Notes: generated by a model from the letters alone, not told the origin. Counted from the stretch's first letter, positions 17,503 to 26,299 are shown. The stretch is DNA of 64,000 bases from Thalassomonas viridans (GCF_000948985.2 NZ_CP059733.1:868001-932000), one strand, 5' to 3'. A program made the numbers and translations.

Positions 17503-19416
17503 ATGTCTAATTTACCCGTTATCGTGGGCTATGGCGGCATTAACGCTGCCGGACGCTCTTCCAGCCATCAAATGTACAAACGCCTGGTGCTGGATGCCCT
17601 TGACGAAGAGCAGGCGCTGCAAACCTATGCAGAACTGGCGGTCATGATGAAGCTGGTCAGTTATCAGGACGGCGTTTATATCAGTGAAAGCGGCGAGCGC
17701 CTGACCCGGCAAGAAATTAAACAGGTTTTCGGTTCAACCATCAGGGACAACACCCTGATCCGGGCGATAGCTTCCGAGCTGTTCGATACCGACGCCGTCG
17801 ATTTTAACCGCGAGGCGACCCTGGCGCCGGATATTAATGACGCGGTTGCCTTTATGATGAAAAAAGAGCAATTGCCTGAGCCGCTTCCTTCCGGCTGGCA
17901 GGTGTCCGACAGGGAAAACGGCCTGGTGTTCGTCCGGGTGACGGATAACCTGGATATCAAAGTCAGCCGCCCCAGAGAGCAAAAGGTCAAGGCGGCGGCG
18001 CAGATGCCGTCGGGTTTTGACCCGGGGGAAAGCTATGCCGCCAGGAACCATCCCCGCGGCGTGCAAATGTCTGTTTACGCCGCCTCCGACGCCATCCAGT
18101 CTACCGGCATCCCCTGGGAGAAAGTATTAAACCATGTCGCCCCGGACCAGATCTCCGTTTATGCCGGCAGCCTGATGGGACAGATGGATGAAGACGGCCT
18201 TGGGGGCCTGGTAAAAAGCTGGCTGACCGGCAAAAATGCCAGATCGACCCAGCTGTCACTGGGACTGACCAGCATGTGCACCGACTTTATCAGCTCCTAT
18301 GTGTTATCCAACCTGGGCTCTATCGGCTCGCACCAGGGGGCCTGCGCCAGTTTCCTGTATAACCTGGAGCATGCGGTGCAGGATATCGCCCAGGGCAAAA
18401 GCCGGGTTGCCGTGGTGGGCAGCAGCGAGGCCCCGATAACGCCGGAAGTCATCGAAGGTTTCAATGCCATGGGAGCGCTGGCCAATGCCGATAAGATCAT
18501 GGCCCTGGATAAGCTGTCAAGCAGCAGTGAAATAGATCACAGCAGGAATAGCCGGCCTTTCGCCAAAAACTGTGGCTTTACCATAGCGGAATCGGCGCAA
18601 TATGTGGTGCTGTTCGACGATAAGCTGGTGCTTGAACTGGGGGCGAATATCCTGGGCTCTGTGCCCAGTGTCTTTATCAATGCCGACGGCAATAAAAAAT
18701 CCATTACCGCGCCGGGGGCCGGCAACTATCTTACCCTGGCCAAGGCCGTGGCCAGCGCCAGGAATATCATAGGCGAGCAGGCGCTGCGCCGGCGCACTTT
18801 TGTCCAGGCGCATGGCAGCAGTACGCCGCTGAACCGCATTACCGAGTCCCATGTGCTCGACAGTGTGGCGCAAGCCTTCGATATCCGGGATTGGCCGGTG
18901 ACCGCTGTGAAGTCTTATGTCGGGCATTCATTGGCCAGCGCATCCGGCGACCAGCTCGCGGCGACCCTGGGGGTATGGGAATACGGACTGATCCCCGGTA
19001 TTCCTACCCTGGAAAGGGTTGCCGATGATGTCCATAACGAGCGGCTGGCCCTGTTTCGCGAACATAAAAATGTCGGCTGCGATGCCATGGATGCGGCCTT
19101 TATCAACTCCAAAGGTTTTGGCGGCAATAATGCCACAGCCGTGGTGTTATCCCCGCAATTTACCCGCAGCATGCTGGAGAAGCGCCATGGCAGCCTGAGC
19201 ATGCTCAATTATGATAAGGCCAATGGCGCCGTCCGGGAAAATGTCAGCTTGTATAACCGGCAGGTAGCCAGCGGCACCAATAAATCCGTGTACAAATTCG
19301 GCGAAAGTGTCGTTGACGGCTCGGATATCGAGATTTCCGATACCGGGATCCGGATAAACGGCTATCACCAGGCGATAGCTTATCCGGGGGAAACAAAATA
19401 TCGCGATATGTTATAA
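17503..19416 (+). CDS. Long beta-ketoacyl synthase (KAS I/II type)
   Basis: 637-residue condensing enzyme with a complete Cys-His-His triad: Cys281 ('HQGACASFLYN'), His437 ('FVQAHGSSTP') and His475 ('KSYVGHSLASAS'). It should carry out a decarboxylative Claisen condensation. Compared with FabF (about 410 residues) it has an N-terminal extension of roughly 170 residues and a C-terminal tail of about 70 without recognised motifs. No ACP, acyltransferase or ketoreductase domain is present. It is the last gene of the HMG-CoA-synthase operon, with AGGAG before the start. Its partner may be a housekeeping ACP or a CoA substrate. The family is sure; the substrate is not. Confidence 0.87.
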   Translation: MSNLPVIVGYGGINAAGRSSSHQMYKRLVLDALDEEQALQTYAELAVMMKLVSYQDGVYISESGERLTRQEIKQVFGSTIRDNTLIRAIASELFDTDAVDFNREATLAPDINDAVAFMMKKEQLPEPLPSGWQVSDRENGLVFVRVTDNLDIKVSRPREQKVKAAAQMPSGFDPGESYAARNHPRGVQMSVYAASDAIQSTGIPWEKVLNHVAPDQISVYAGSLMGQMDEDGLGGLVKSWLTGKNARSTQLSLGLTSMCTDFISSYVLSNLGSIGSHQGACASFLYNLEHAVQDIAQGKSRVAVVGSSEAPITPEVIEGFNAMGALANADKIMALDKLSSSSEIDHSRNSRPFAKNCGFTIAESAQYVVLFDDKLVLELGANILGSVPSVFINADGNKKSITAPGAGNYLTLAKAVASARNIIGEQALRRRTFVQAHGSSTPLNRITESHVLDSVAQAFDIRDWPVTAVKSYVGHSLASASGDQLAATLGVWEYGLIPGIPTLERVADDVHNERLALFREHKNVGCDAMDAAFINSKGFGGNNATAVVLSPQFTRSMLEKRHGSLSMLNYDKANGAVRENVSLYNRQVASGTNKSVYKFGESVVDGSDIEISDTGIRINGYHQAIAYPGETKYRDML

Positions 19417-19480
19417 CACCTGTCCTACAGGGAGCAGGCAAAAGATAATGCCGTTTTGCTCCCGGCAAGCTATCGGGAGG

Positions 19481-19501
19481 CTTCCCCTGTAAAAGGGGAA
19501 G
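19481..19501. terminator. Hairpin between convergent ketosynthase and LysR genes
   Basis: CTTCCCC-TGTAAAA-GGGGAAG, a perfect 7-bp stem in the 87-bp convergent gap. A second weaker stem-loop (GGGAGCA 19430-19436 with TGCTCCC 19457-19463) precedes it. Neither has a clear T-run, so termination is probable from position only. Confidence 0.45.
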
Positions 19502-19503
19502 TG

Positions 19504-20433
19504 TTACCCGATGAATGCTTGCACCTCTTGTTGCTCCTGCTGGTATCTGGCGCCGATATTCCTAAAGACGGCGATCATGTCCTGTACTTCCTGAAAGAAA
19601 CTGTATTTGCCTGAAGCCGCCATCTGCAGGAATACCCCGCGCCTTTTACCGTGCACCAGGGGCACGGGAGCCAGCTGGCCTTTCTCTATATATTGGCTGA
19701 TGCAATGTTCCGGCAACCAGGCAAACCCCTTTCCTTCGAGCACCAGGTGCAAGGAGGTTGATATATTGGTTACCGTCCAGCGTTTCGGGGCGCCTAACCA
19801 GCCGGTGTCCAGGGCTTGTTTTCCCGAATCGCGGATCACAACCTGGATATGCTCTTTTAGCGTGTCATGTTCGATTTTCCCCATCTTCTGTAGGGGATGG
19901 TCGATATTGGAAACGCATATCAGGGGCACGGAAATAAAAGGTTCGACATTATGGCATGTCGGCAGGGTACTGGCGATGCCAAACTGTACTTCCCCTTCTT
20001 CCAGGTATTGCTTGGTGCCGGATAACGCGGTTTCGAATACCCGGATATTTAATCCCGGGTGGAGTACCGCAAGCTGATCCAGGGCTTCCTGTAACAAATC
20101 TATCGGTACCAGGGCATCGACGGCTATAGAAACTTCATTTAGCATGCCGTCACGATATTGGCTGCCCAGGGTTTCCATTTGAGTTGCCTGGCCAAGCAAG
20201 GCTTTGGCTTTTGGCAACAGCAGCTTGCCCAGCGGGGTCAAGGTGAGTTTACGTCCTTCGACGGTAAAGAGGGAGTGCTTGAGCGTAGCTTCCATCTTTT
20301 TGAGGCTGTGGCTGATCGCTGACTGGCTCTTATACATTTTGTCTGCCGCCTGAACACTACCTCCATGCTCTACAATTGCGACAAACACCTTCCATTGCTC
20401 CATTGTTATCCGAGTCGACATCCTAATATCCAT
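19504..20433 (-). CDS. LysR family regulator, probable cluster regulator
   Basis: 309 residues with an N-terminal LysR helix-turn-helix ('DKMYKSQSAISHSLKKMEAT', about residues 30-50) and a C-terminal ligand-binding domain. The start could also be the internal ATG four codons on (MSTRIT). It converges with the ketosynthase gene, and its own promoter lies in the 567-bp gap to the right. As the only regulator adjoining the operon it is the natural candidate to control it, perhaps in response to a pathway intermediate. Control of the operon is inferred from position. Confidence 0.85.
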   Translation of the reverse strand: MDIRMSTRITMEQWKVFVAIVEHGGSVQAADKMYKSQSAISHSLKKMEATLKHSLFTVEGRKLTLTPLGKLLLPKAKALLGQATQMETLGSQYRDGMLNEVSIAVDALVPIDLLQEALDQLAVLHPGLNIRVFETALSGTKQYLEEGEVQFGIASTLPTCHNVEPFISVPLICVSNIDHPLQKMGKIEHDTLKEHIQVVIRDSGKQALDTGWLGAPKRWTVTNISTSLHLVLEGKGFAWLPEHCISQYIEKGQLAPVPLVHGKRRGVFLQMAASGKYSFFQEVQDMIAVFRNIGARYQQEQQEVQAFIG

Positions 20434-20736
20434 ATCAGTTATTTAATACTATATTTCATACTACAAATACGAAGGTACGATTAAACCATAATTTTTACAA
20501 TGTTATTTTCATTAAAATTGGGTAAAAATTTGTTGCAAAGTTAATCGCCTTATCGTCATTAAAAAAAAGCCCGGTAAGAAGGAAATAAACCGAAAACGAC
20601 AAAAGCAAAGAAAAAACAGTTGGTTGCAACCGTCTTGTTTTATGTCTTCACGCCTGGTGTTCCGGTTTTTCCTGTATAATAAAAATTTTTTAAATGGTGA
20701 AAATTTCAGCCCTGATCAACGACTACTTTAGTAAAT
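20434..20736. other. Intergenic AT-rich region upstream of the LysR gene
   Basis: About 300 bp, AT-rich, with no ORF or RNA gene recognised. It must carry the promoter of the minus-strand LysR gene and ends at the MITE-like element. Confidence 0.4.
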
Positions 20737-20911
20737 AACCTGAACTCGGGTTAATCTAAAGCAACCAGCCCCGCTCTTTTAAGGGTTCTCGGCGTTAAAA
20801 GAGCGACGCTGGTGGAATTATGAGCAGCTATTTAGTGTCAAATAAAGTGTATAATGGCTAAGTTATTGTACTTTAAGTAGTTGCTGGCTCATCTTAACCC
20901 GAGTTCAGGTT
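20737..20911. mobile_element. MITE-like element with 18-bp terminal inverted repeats
   Basis: 175-bp non-coding element. The left end AACCTGAACTCGGGTTAA (20737-20754) is the exact reverse complement of the right end (20894-20911). The 4-bp sequence AAAT directly flanks both sides (20733-20736 and 20912-20915), as expected of a target-site duplication. Inside is a strong hairpin at 20764-20813: ACCAGC/GCTGGT outside and GCTCTTTTAA/TTAAAAGAGC inside. No transposase is encoded, so it would depend on a full-length element elsewhere in the genome. Confidence 0.75.
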
Positions 20912-21000
20912 AAATAAGGTTATTGCTGCAGGGAGTCCGGCTAATTAAGGTGGGGGCATTAACCGGATAAGCTGGTTGTAATTACCTGAGAGTTGATGCT

Positions 21001-21786
21001 TTACCAGTTGGCGGCCCTTTGCTCGAAAAAGGCGCTCAGTCCCTCCTGTCCCTGCTCGGATACCCGGATGGCGGCGATACGCTCGCTGGTTTCCCTGAGC
21101 AAGTGCCCGTCCATCTCTTTGCCGGTGACGTCAAAGATTAGTTGCTTGGCTTGTTTCACCGCCTCCGGGCCATTATTCATCATTTTTTCCAGCAGGTTGT
21201 CACAAGTATCGTCGAGCAGATCAAGCTCCACTACTTCGTTCACCAGCCCAAGCTGCATTGCCTTATAAGCGGAAAAACGTTCCGCGGTCTGGAAATAACG
21301 GCGGCAGGCTTTTGCTCCGATGGCGTTGATCACATAGGGGCTGATAGTGGCCGGGATCAGGCCCAGTTTTACTTCGCTTAAGCAGAAACGGGCCTGTTTG
21401 TCGGCGAGTACTATATCGCAGCAGCTGGCCAGGCCCACCGCGCCGCCGAAAGCCGCTCCCTGGACTTTGGCGATGGTAAGCTGGGGTAAAAAGTTCAGGG
21501 CCTTAAGCATAACTGCCAGGGCATTGGCATCCCGGAGGTTTTCCTGGTAGGAATATCCCGCCATGCGCCTCATCCAGTTCAGGTCGGCACCGGCGGAAAA
21601 ATTCTTGCCGTTCGACGCCAGCACCATAGCGCGGATATCAGGGTTAACGGCTATATCGTTAAATATCCCCGTCAGATCGGCGATAATGCCGTCATCGAAA
21701 GCATTATGCCTGTCCGGATTATTCAGGGTCACATAAGCGATATTGCCGCTTATTTCGAAAATTACTTTATTCTTGTCTGTTTCCAT
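21001..21786 (-). CDS. Enoyl-CoA hydratase, methylglutaconyl-CoA hydratase (LiuC)-like
   Basis: 261-residue crotonase-fold enzyme. The oxyanion-hole region 'FSAGADLNWMRRMAGYS' and 'VQGAAFGGAVGLASCCDI', with the catalytic 'LSEVKLGLIPATISPYV', are close to those of bacterial 3-methylglutaconyl-CoA hydratases of leucine breakdown, which interconvert HMG-CoA and 3-methylglutaconyl-CoA. The start at 21786 has AAGGAAG 6 bp ahead; the longer frame overlaps the tautomerase gene. None of the other leucine-degradation genes is present, whereas an HMG-CoA synthase lies 9 kb away. It may act on the same chemistry in the dehydrating direction, but this link is inference. Confidence 0.85.
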   Translation of the reverse strand: METDKNKVIFEISGNIAYVTLNNPDRHNAFDDGIIADLTGIFNDIAVNPDIRAMVLASNGKNFSAGADLNWMRRMAGYSYQENLRDANALAVMLKALNFLPQLTIAKVQGAAFGGAVGLASCCDIVLADKQARFCLSEVKLGLIPATISPYVINAIGAKACRRYFQTAERFSAYKAMQLGLVNEVVELDLLDDTCDNLLEKMMNNGPEAVKQAKQLIFDVTGKEMDGHLLRETSERIAAIRVSEQGQEGLSAFFEQRAANW

Positions 21787-21803
21787 CTGGACTTCCTTGT
21801 CTG

Positions 21804-22025
21804 TCAGTAACCGGGCTTTTTTACCAGCAAATCTTTTGCCGCGGTAATTTCCGGTTCGTATACCCGCTCTTGCCATGATTCCCGGGAAACCGGCTCCATG
21901 GCGATGGAAATCGCCTTTTCTTCGCAATGCATCACCGAAGTGAATAAACGGGTGATCCCGTCTACCAGTTGTTCCTGCTGTTCGCCGGTAAAACCCGGGA
22001 ACAGCTTGATGTTAATATGTGGCAT
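21804..22025 (-). CDS. 4-oxalocrotonate tautomerase-like small protein
   Basis: 73 residues, the size of one 4-OT subunit. After removal of Met the chain starts with Pro, the catalytic base of the family (MPHINIKLFPG). It is followed by the usual amphipathic helix ('EEQQEQLVDGITRLF' region). Such enzymes form hexamers and move protons in keto-enol or unsaturated acids. AAGGA precedes the start. It lies 17 bp upstream of the hydratase gene on the same strand, so the two are likely co-transcribed; both could handle unsaturated acyl intermediates of the neighbouring pathway. Confidence 0.8.
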   Translation of the reverse strand: MPHINIKLFPGFTGEQQEQLVDGITRLFTSVMHCEEKAISIAMEPVSRESWQERVYEPEITAAKDLLVKKPGY

Positions 22026-22126
22026 TTTGTGTCCTTATTATTGCGCCTGTGTAAAATTTTATGGTTTTTGGCTGCACTGCCGGGAATGCCCGGCATATGC
22101 TGGCCTTATTATTTGTTCCGGCAATC

Positions 22127-24043
22127 TTAATGGCCGTTTGCCACGACCCCGGACTGGGGCATCTCCGCCAGGCCTATATCCCGGGCATGTTGTTCAAAGC
22201 TCTTGTTTTTCCAGAAAAACGCTCCCGGCATAGTGGTTGGGATCACCAGCACATAGAAGAGTGCGCGTCCGATAACGGCATACAGGGCGATGGCAATGAT
22301 CAGCAGGCCGGTGAATAGCTGGCCGGCCGGGGTTTCGCCGTAGAGGCCGGTATTTACCAGCAGCAACAGTGAGCTCAGGGCGGCGAACGCCATCAGCATG
22401 TTGCGGCCAAGGTAGGTCTTGCCGAAAAACGTTTGCTGGACATAATGGGCGGCGGCGCCTTCGCTGTTTTCCCGGTTAAGGTAGCGGGCATGGGCGAACA
22501 GGCCTGAAGCTTCCAGGGTTATGCCGGTCAGGGCCAGGAGCGATATGATGGTCAACATCTCGCTGGTGTCTGCATTTGCCAGCAACAGGGCCGGTATGGC
22601 GATCAGCGCGGTAAATACGGCTCCCAGGCTAAACAGGGTGCCGGTAAAAGAACTCAGCACCTGCCAGTGATCCCAGAAAGGGCGCGCCTTAATGCGGTAA
22701 ATCTTATGCATAAAGTAAATGCCGGCCAGGCCGCTGGTTATGGCGACGGCGGCAGCGGTGTTTTGCAGGTAATCCAGCCAGATATGGCTTATCCACAGGC
22801 CGGCGAAGGCCAGGACGCTATAACCGGCAAGGGCTGCAAAAAAGACGGCAATGGCCAGGGCTTCCCGGCTTAACGGGGAATAGCGTAAATTATTAAAACC
22901 GCGGTAGAACCTCAGGGGTTTGCCTAAATGCAGGGTGGACAGCACCAGTACCGCCATTTGCACCGCGGATAATATCATCAGGGACGGAACATACAGGCTG
23001 CTGTTTTTGACGGCGATAAAACTTTCCAGTCCTAACAGGGGACCTAAAAACAGCATGATAAAGGCGCCGATAACCGCCTGGGTGCTCAGGGTAAAGATCA
23101 CCAGCGGATTTTCCCGCGAGCTGAGCTTTTTCAGGTTCCAGAAGCGTTCCTTGCCGGCCTTTTCGTCCAGTACAGGGCGGAATTCATTATCTTCCTGCTT
23201 GTCATATTTGATCGGCATGCTGTCGGTACGCGCCATTTGATCCGGCAGGGTGGCCGTTTGCTGGAAACGGATATTGGGATGGGTGATTTCCGGCGACGGG
23301 AAACCGGGAATCGAGGTTTTTGCCTGCTCCCGGTTTTCGGGAATATTCTCGATTACGCCGAAGTCGAGGGCATTACCCAGGCAGGCGGAAACACAGGCGG
23401 GTTTTAACCCTTCCTCCAGGCGGTCGACACACATGTTACATTTGGAAACCTGGCCCTTGACGGGATCCAGCTGGGGGGCATTATAGGGGCAGACCCAGGT
23501 GCAATAACCGCAGCCGAAACAGGTTTCGGGATCCTGCAGTACCGCCCCGTATTCGGCGTGTTTGGTGTAGGCCCGGGTGGGACAACCTTTCAGGCATACG
23601 GGATCGTCGCAATGGTTGCAGGCCATTGAAATATTGAGACGTTTATAATCGGGAAAGCAGCCCCCTTCCACATAACCCACGGAGCGGAAGGCAAGATGGG
23701 CGGGGTTGTCATTCTTTTCGCTGCAGGCGGATTCACAGGCATGGCAACCTATGCAGTTGTCGGCATTGAAGAAGAAGCCGTGTTGTTTATTGCGGTTGGG
23801 GTTGTCTCCTACCTTGTTATTGCCGTTAATGCCTAACGGGCGATCGGGCATGCGTTTTGGCTCTGTGATGTCCACTAGGTCTATTCTTTTGCCGTAGCGG
23901 TTTTTTTCTTTCGCCTGGCGGTCAGCAAGTTTGGCATAGGAACGCTCCCCGGGGCGTACTTCCCAAAGGGCAACGCTCGGATCCGCAGGCGCTTCCTTGT
24001 CATCCGGTGTATAGTATAGGGCTGAGTCTTCTCTCTGGTTCAT
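22127..24043 (-). CDS. Fused ferredoxin-type (DmsB-like) and membrane anchor (DmsC/NrfD-like) subunit
   Basis: 638 residues in two parts. Residues about 90-250 form a DmsB-like protein with four cysteine groups (first group C97, C100, C103, C107; later 'CNHCDDPVCLKGC', 'CFGCGYCTWVC', 'CNMCVDRLEEG'...CVSAC), enough for four [4Fe-4S] clusters. Residues about 320-620 are a membrane domain with roughly eight hydrophobic segments resembling the DmsC anchor. No Tat signal is seen, so the clusters should face the cytoplasm. It would pass electrons from the quinone pool to the molybdoenzyme encoded 75 bp upstream in the same operon. DmsB and DmsC are normally separate genes. Confidence 0.85.
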   Translation of the reverse strand: MNQREDSALYYTPDDKEAPADPSVALWEVRPGERSYAKLADRQAKEKNRYGKRIDLVDITEPKRMPDRPLGINGNNKVGDNPNRNKQHGFFFNADNCIGCHACESACSEKNDNPAHLAFRSVGYVEGGCFPDYKRLNISMACNHCDDPVCLKGCPTRAYTKHAEYGAVLQDPETCFGCGYCTWVCPYNAPQLDPVKGQVSKCNMCVDRLEEGLKPACVSACLGNALDFGVIENIPENREQAKTSIPGFPSPEITHPNIRFQQTATLPDQMARTDSMPIKYDKQEDNEFRPVLDEKAGKERFWNLKKLSSRENPLVIFTLSTQAVIGAFIMLFLGPLLGLESFIAVKNSSLYVPSLMILSAVQMAVLVLSTLHLGKPLRFYRGFNNLRYSPLSREALAIAVFFAALAGYSVLAFAGLWISHIWLDYLQNTAAAVAITSGLAGIYFMHKIYRIKARPFWDHWQVLSSFTGTLFSLGAVFTALIAIPALLLANADTSEMLTIISLLALTGITLEASGLFAHARYLNRENSEGAAAHYVQQTFFGKTYLGRNMLMAFAALSSLLLLVNTGLYGETPAGQLFTGLLIIAIALYAVIGRALFYVLVIPTTMPGAFFWKNKSFEQHARDIGLAEMPQSGVVANGH

Positions 24044-24118
24044 GGCTAATTCCCTGATCTTTTCTTTACTGTCCTGTTGCTTTCGGTTTTTTGCTTGTTG
24101 GCTTGTTATTGTTAACCG

Positions 24119-26299
24119 CTAAAATTTTCGCCGCTTTATGTCTAAGTGGCCGGCTTCCTGCTGATCCACGGGCACTATGCGTACCGCACATTGTTTAAAG
24201 GCCGGCTGACGGGAGTAGGGATCGAGCAAACCTAAGGTCAGGCGGTTGACGCAATCATGGAAATGAAAGGGAATAAACACCATGTCCGGCGCCACCCTTT
24301 GGGTGAGCTGTACCATCACCACGGCATCGCTGCGCCTGGAGATCACCCGCACATATTGCTGGTGTTTGATCCCCAGGGATTTTGCCGTATCCGGATTCAT
24401 CTCCATATAAGGAATAGGGCTGAATTTATTGCAGTTACCGATTTTTCCCGTTCGGGTGCGGGTATGGAAATGCTCCACCACCCGGCCGCTGTTGAGCCAG
24501 AAAGGGTAGTGCCGGTCCGGTTTTTCGTTGTTGTCGTAAAATTTGACGCCAATCAGCCTGGCTTTGCCATTGTCGGTCTGGAATTTCCCGTCCGTGTACA
24601 AACGGGCTTCGCCGGAGCCGTCTTCGCGGTAGGGCCATTGTATACCGGCGGCGGCTTCTATTTTGTCGTAGCTCATGCCGGTGATATCCAGAATGCGTCC
24701 CTGTCCCCGGGAAAGCGCCTTCATTTCCTCAAATGCCCCTTCCGGGGTTTCCGGGAGGGGCACCCGGTCGCCATTGGTAAAACGTTTGGCCATCTGGGTG
24801 AAAATCCAGAAATCCGACTGTGAATCGCCGTAATTGGCCACCGCTTTGCGGGTCAGGTTCACCCGGCGCTCGGTGTTGGTAAAGCAGCCTTCTTTTTCCG
24901 CCCAGATGGAAGCCGGGAAGTAGACATGGGCATACTGATTGGTTTCAACATCTTCATAACTGTCCTGCACTACAAGGAATTCAAGTTTTTCCAGTGCCTT
25001 ACGGATACGTGAGGTATTGGCCATGGAGGTCATGGGATTGGTGGCTACCAGCCATAAGCCTTTGATTTCACCGGTTTCTATCGCGGGAAAAATATCGGTT
25101 TCCGTCAGGCCGCGTTTGGCCGGAAAAAAGGCCTGGTCTATGCCCCAGAAGTCGGCGATCAGTTCCCTGTCCGCCTGATTTTCCAATGCCCGGTAACCGG
25201 GCAGGCCTGAGCAGGAAGACCATTCCCGGGTGCCCATGGCATTGCATTGCCCCGTGATGGATAAACTGGTACCGCCGGGTTTGCCGATATTGCCGGTAAC
25301 CAGGTTAAGGTTGTTGATATTGACCACGCCGTCTGAGCCGTGGGTGCTCTGGTTGATGCCCATGGTCCAGATGCTCATGGCCGCCGGCGCTTTGGCATAT
25401 AAACGGGCGACATTGCGTATTGTGTCTTCATCTATGCCGCAGACATGCTGGGCGGTCTTCGGATCATAGTCCAATACCGTTTGTTTTAACTCCTCCAGGC
25501 CTTGGGTATGCCGCTCAAGATAAGCCTTGTCTTCGAGTCCTCCGTCAAAGATGACATACATGATGGCGTTCAGCAGCACGCAGTCCGTGCCCGGGGTGAT
25601 GGCCAAATGAATGTCGGCCATTTGTGCAAACATGGTGACCCTGGGATCTACCACTATCAGGGGAAAATGCCGCTTTTCCCGGGCTTCCTTTAACCGCCAG
25701 TAAATCACCGGGTGTTGTTCGGGTAAATTCGACCCCAGTGCCATCAGGCATTGAGTATGCTCAAAATCATCATAACAGCCGGGGGCGCCGTCGGAGCCGA
25801 ACGAACGTTTGTACCCGGAAACGGCAGAGGCCATGCACAAAGTGGTATTGCCGTCATAGTTGTTGGTGCCGATACAGCCGCGCACCAGCTTGCCTAAGGT
25901 ATAAAATTCTTCCGTTAACAGCTGACCGGTGGAAACGACAGCAAAGGCGTCACGGCCGTATTTTTCCTGGATATCCTTGATGGCGGCAGCCGTGGTATCC
26001 AGTGCCTGGTCCCAGCCGGCAGGAGCCAGGGGCTCATGCTGGCGGGAGCGCATCAAAGGTTCCTTGCCGCGTCCTGCCGAGTCAAACAGTTCGTGTTCCA
26101 GCAGGCCTTTAATGCAAAGTTTTCCCCGGTTGACATCCGCTTTGGCATTGCCCCGGCTGGTAATGACTTTTCCCTGTGTATCCAGTCCCAGTTCTATGGA
26201 GCAGCCGGTAGAGCAGTAGGCGCAGGTGGCATAAGACCAGTTTGCGACTTTCTTTTCCGGAATAACGATAGGCTTATTGTGTTTTCTGCCAAAGAGCAT
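24119..26299 (-). CDS. Molybdopterin oxidoreductase, NapA/NasA-like nitrate reductase catalytic subunit
   Basis: 726 residues. An N-terminal [4Fe-4S] motif (C26, C29, C33, C62) precedes the bis-MGD fold, and Cys155 in 'NNYDGNTTLCMASAVSGYKR' is the expected Mo ligand, as in NapA/NasA. A C-terminal molybdopterin dinucleotide-binding domain follows ('GNCNKFSPIPYMEMN'). There is no Tat signal, which favours a cytoplasmic, assimilatory-type enzyme. It is first in an operon with the fused DmsBC-like subunit, so it is probably membrane-attached and fed by quinol. Nitrate is the most likely substrate given the family and the NarK gene at 6-7.6 kb. GGCGGAG precedes the start. Confidence 0.85.
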   Translation of the reverse strand: MLFGRKHNKPIVIPEKKVANWSYATCAYCSTGCSIELGLDTQGKVITSRGNAKADVNRGKLCIKGLLEHELFDSAGRGKEPLMRSRQHEPLAPAGWDQALDTTAAAIKDIQEKYGRDAFAVVSTGQLLTEEFYTLGKLVRGCIGTNNYDGNTTLCMASAVSGYKRSFGSDGAPGCYDDFEHTQCLMALGSNLPEQHPVIYWRLKEAREKRHFPLIVVDPRVTMFAQMADIHLAITPGTDCVLLNAIMYVIFDGGLEDKAYLERHTQGLEELKQTVLDYDPKTAQHVCGIDEDTIRNVARLYAKAPAAMSIWTMGINQSTHGSDGVVNINNLNLVTGNIGKPGGTSLSITGQCNAMGTREWSSCSGLPGYRALENQADRELIADFWGIDQAFFPAKRGLTETDIFPAIETGEIKGLWLVATNPMTSMANTSRIRKALEKLEFLVVQDSYEDVETNQYAHVYFPASIWAEKEGCFTNTERRVNLTRKAVANYGDSQSDFWIFTQMAKRFTNGDRVPLPETPEGAFEEMKALSRGQGRILDITGMSYDKIEAAAGIQWPYREDGSGEARLYTDGKFQTDNGKARLIGVKFYDNNEKPDRHYPFWLNSGRVVEHFHTRTRTGKIGNCNKFSPIPYMEMNPDTAKSLGIKHQQYVRVISRRSDAVVMVQLTQRVAPDMVFIPFHFHDCVNRLTLGLLDPYSRQPAFKQCAVRIVPVDQQEAGHLDIKRRKF

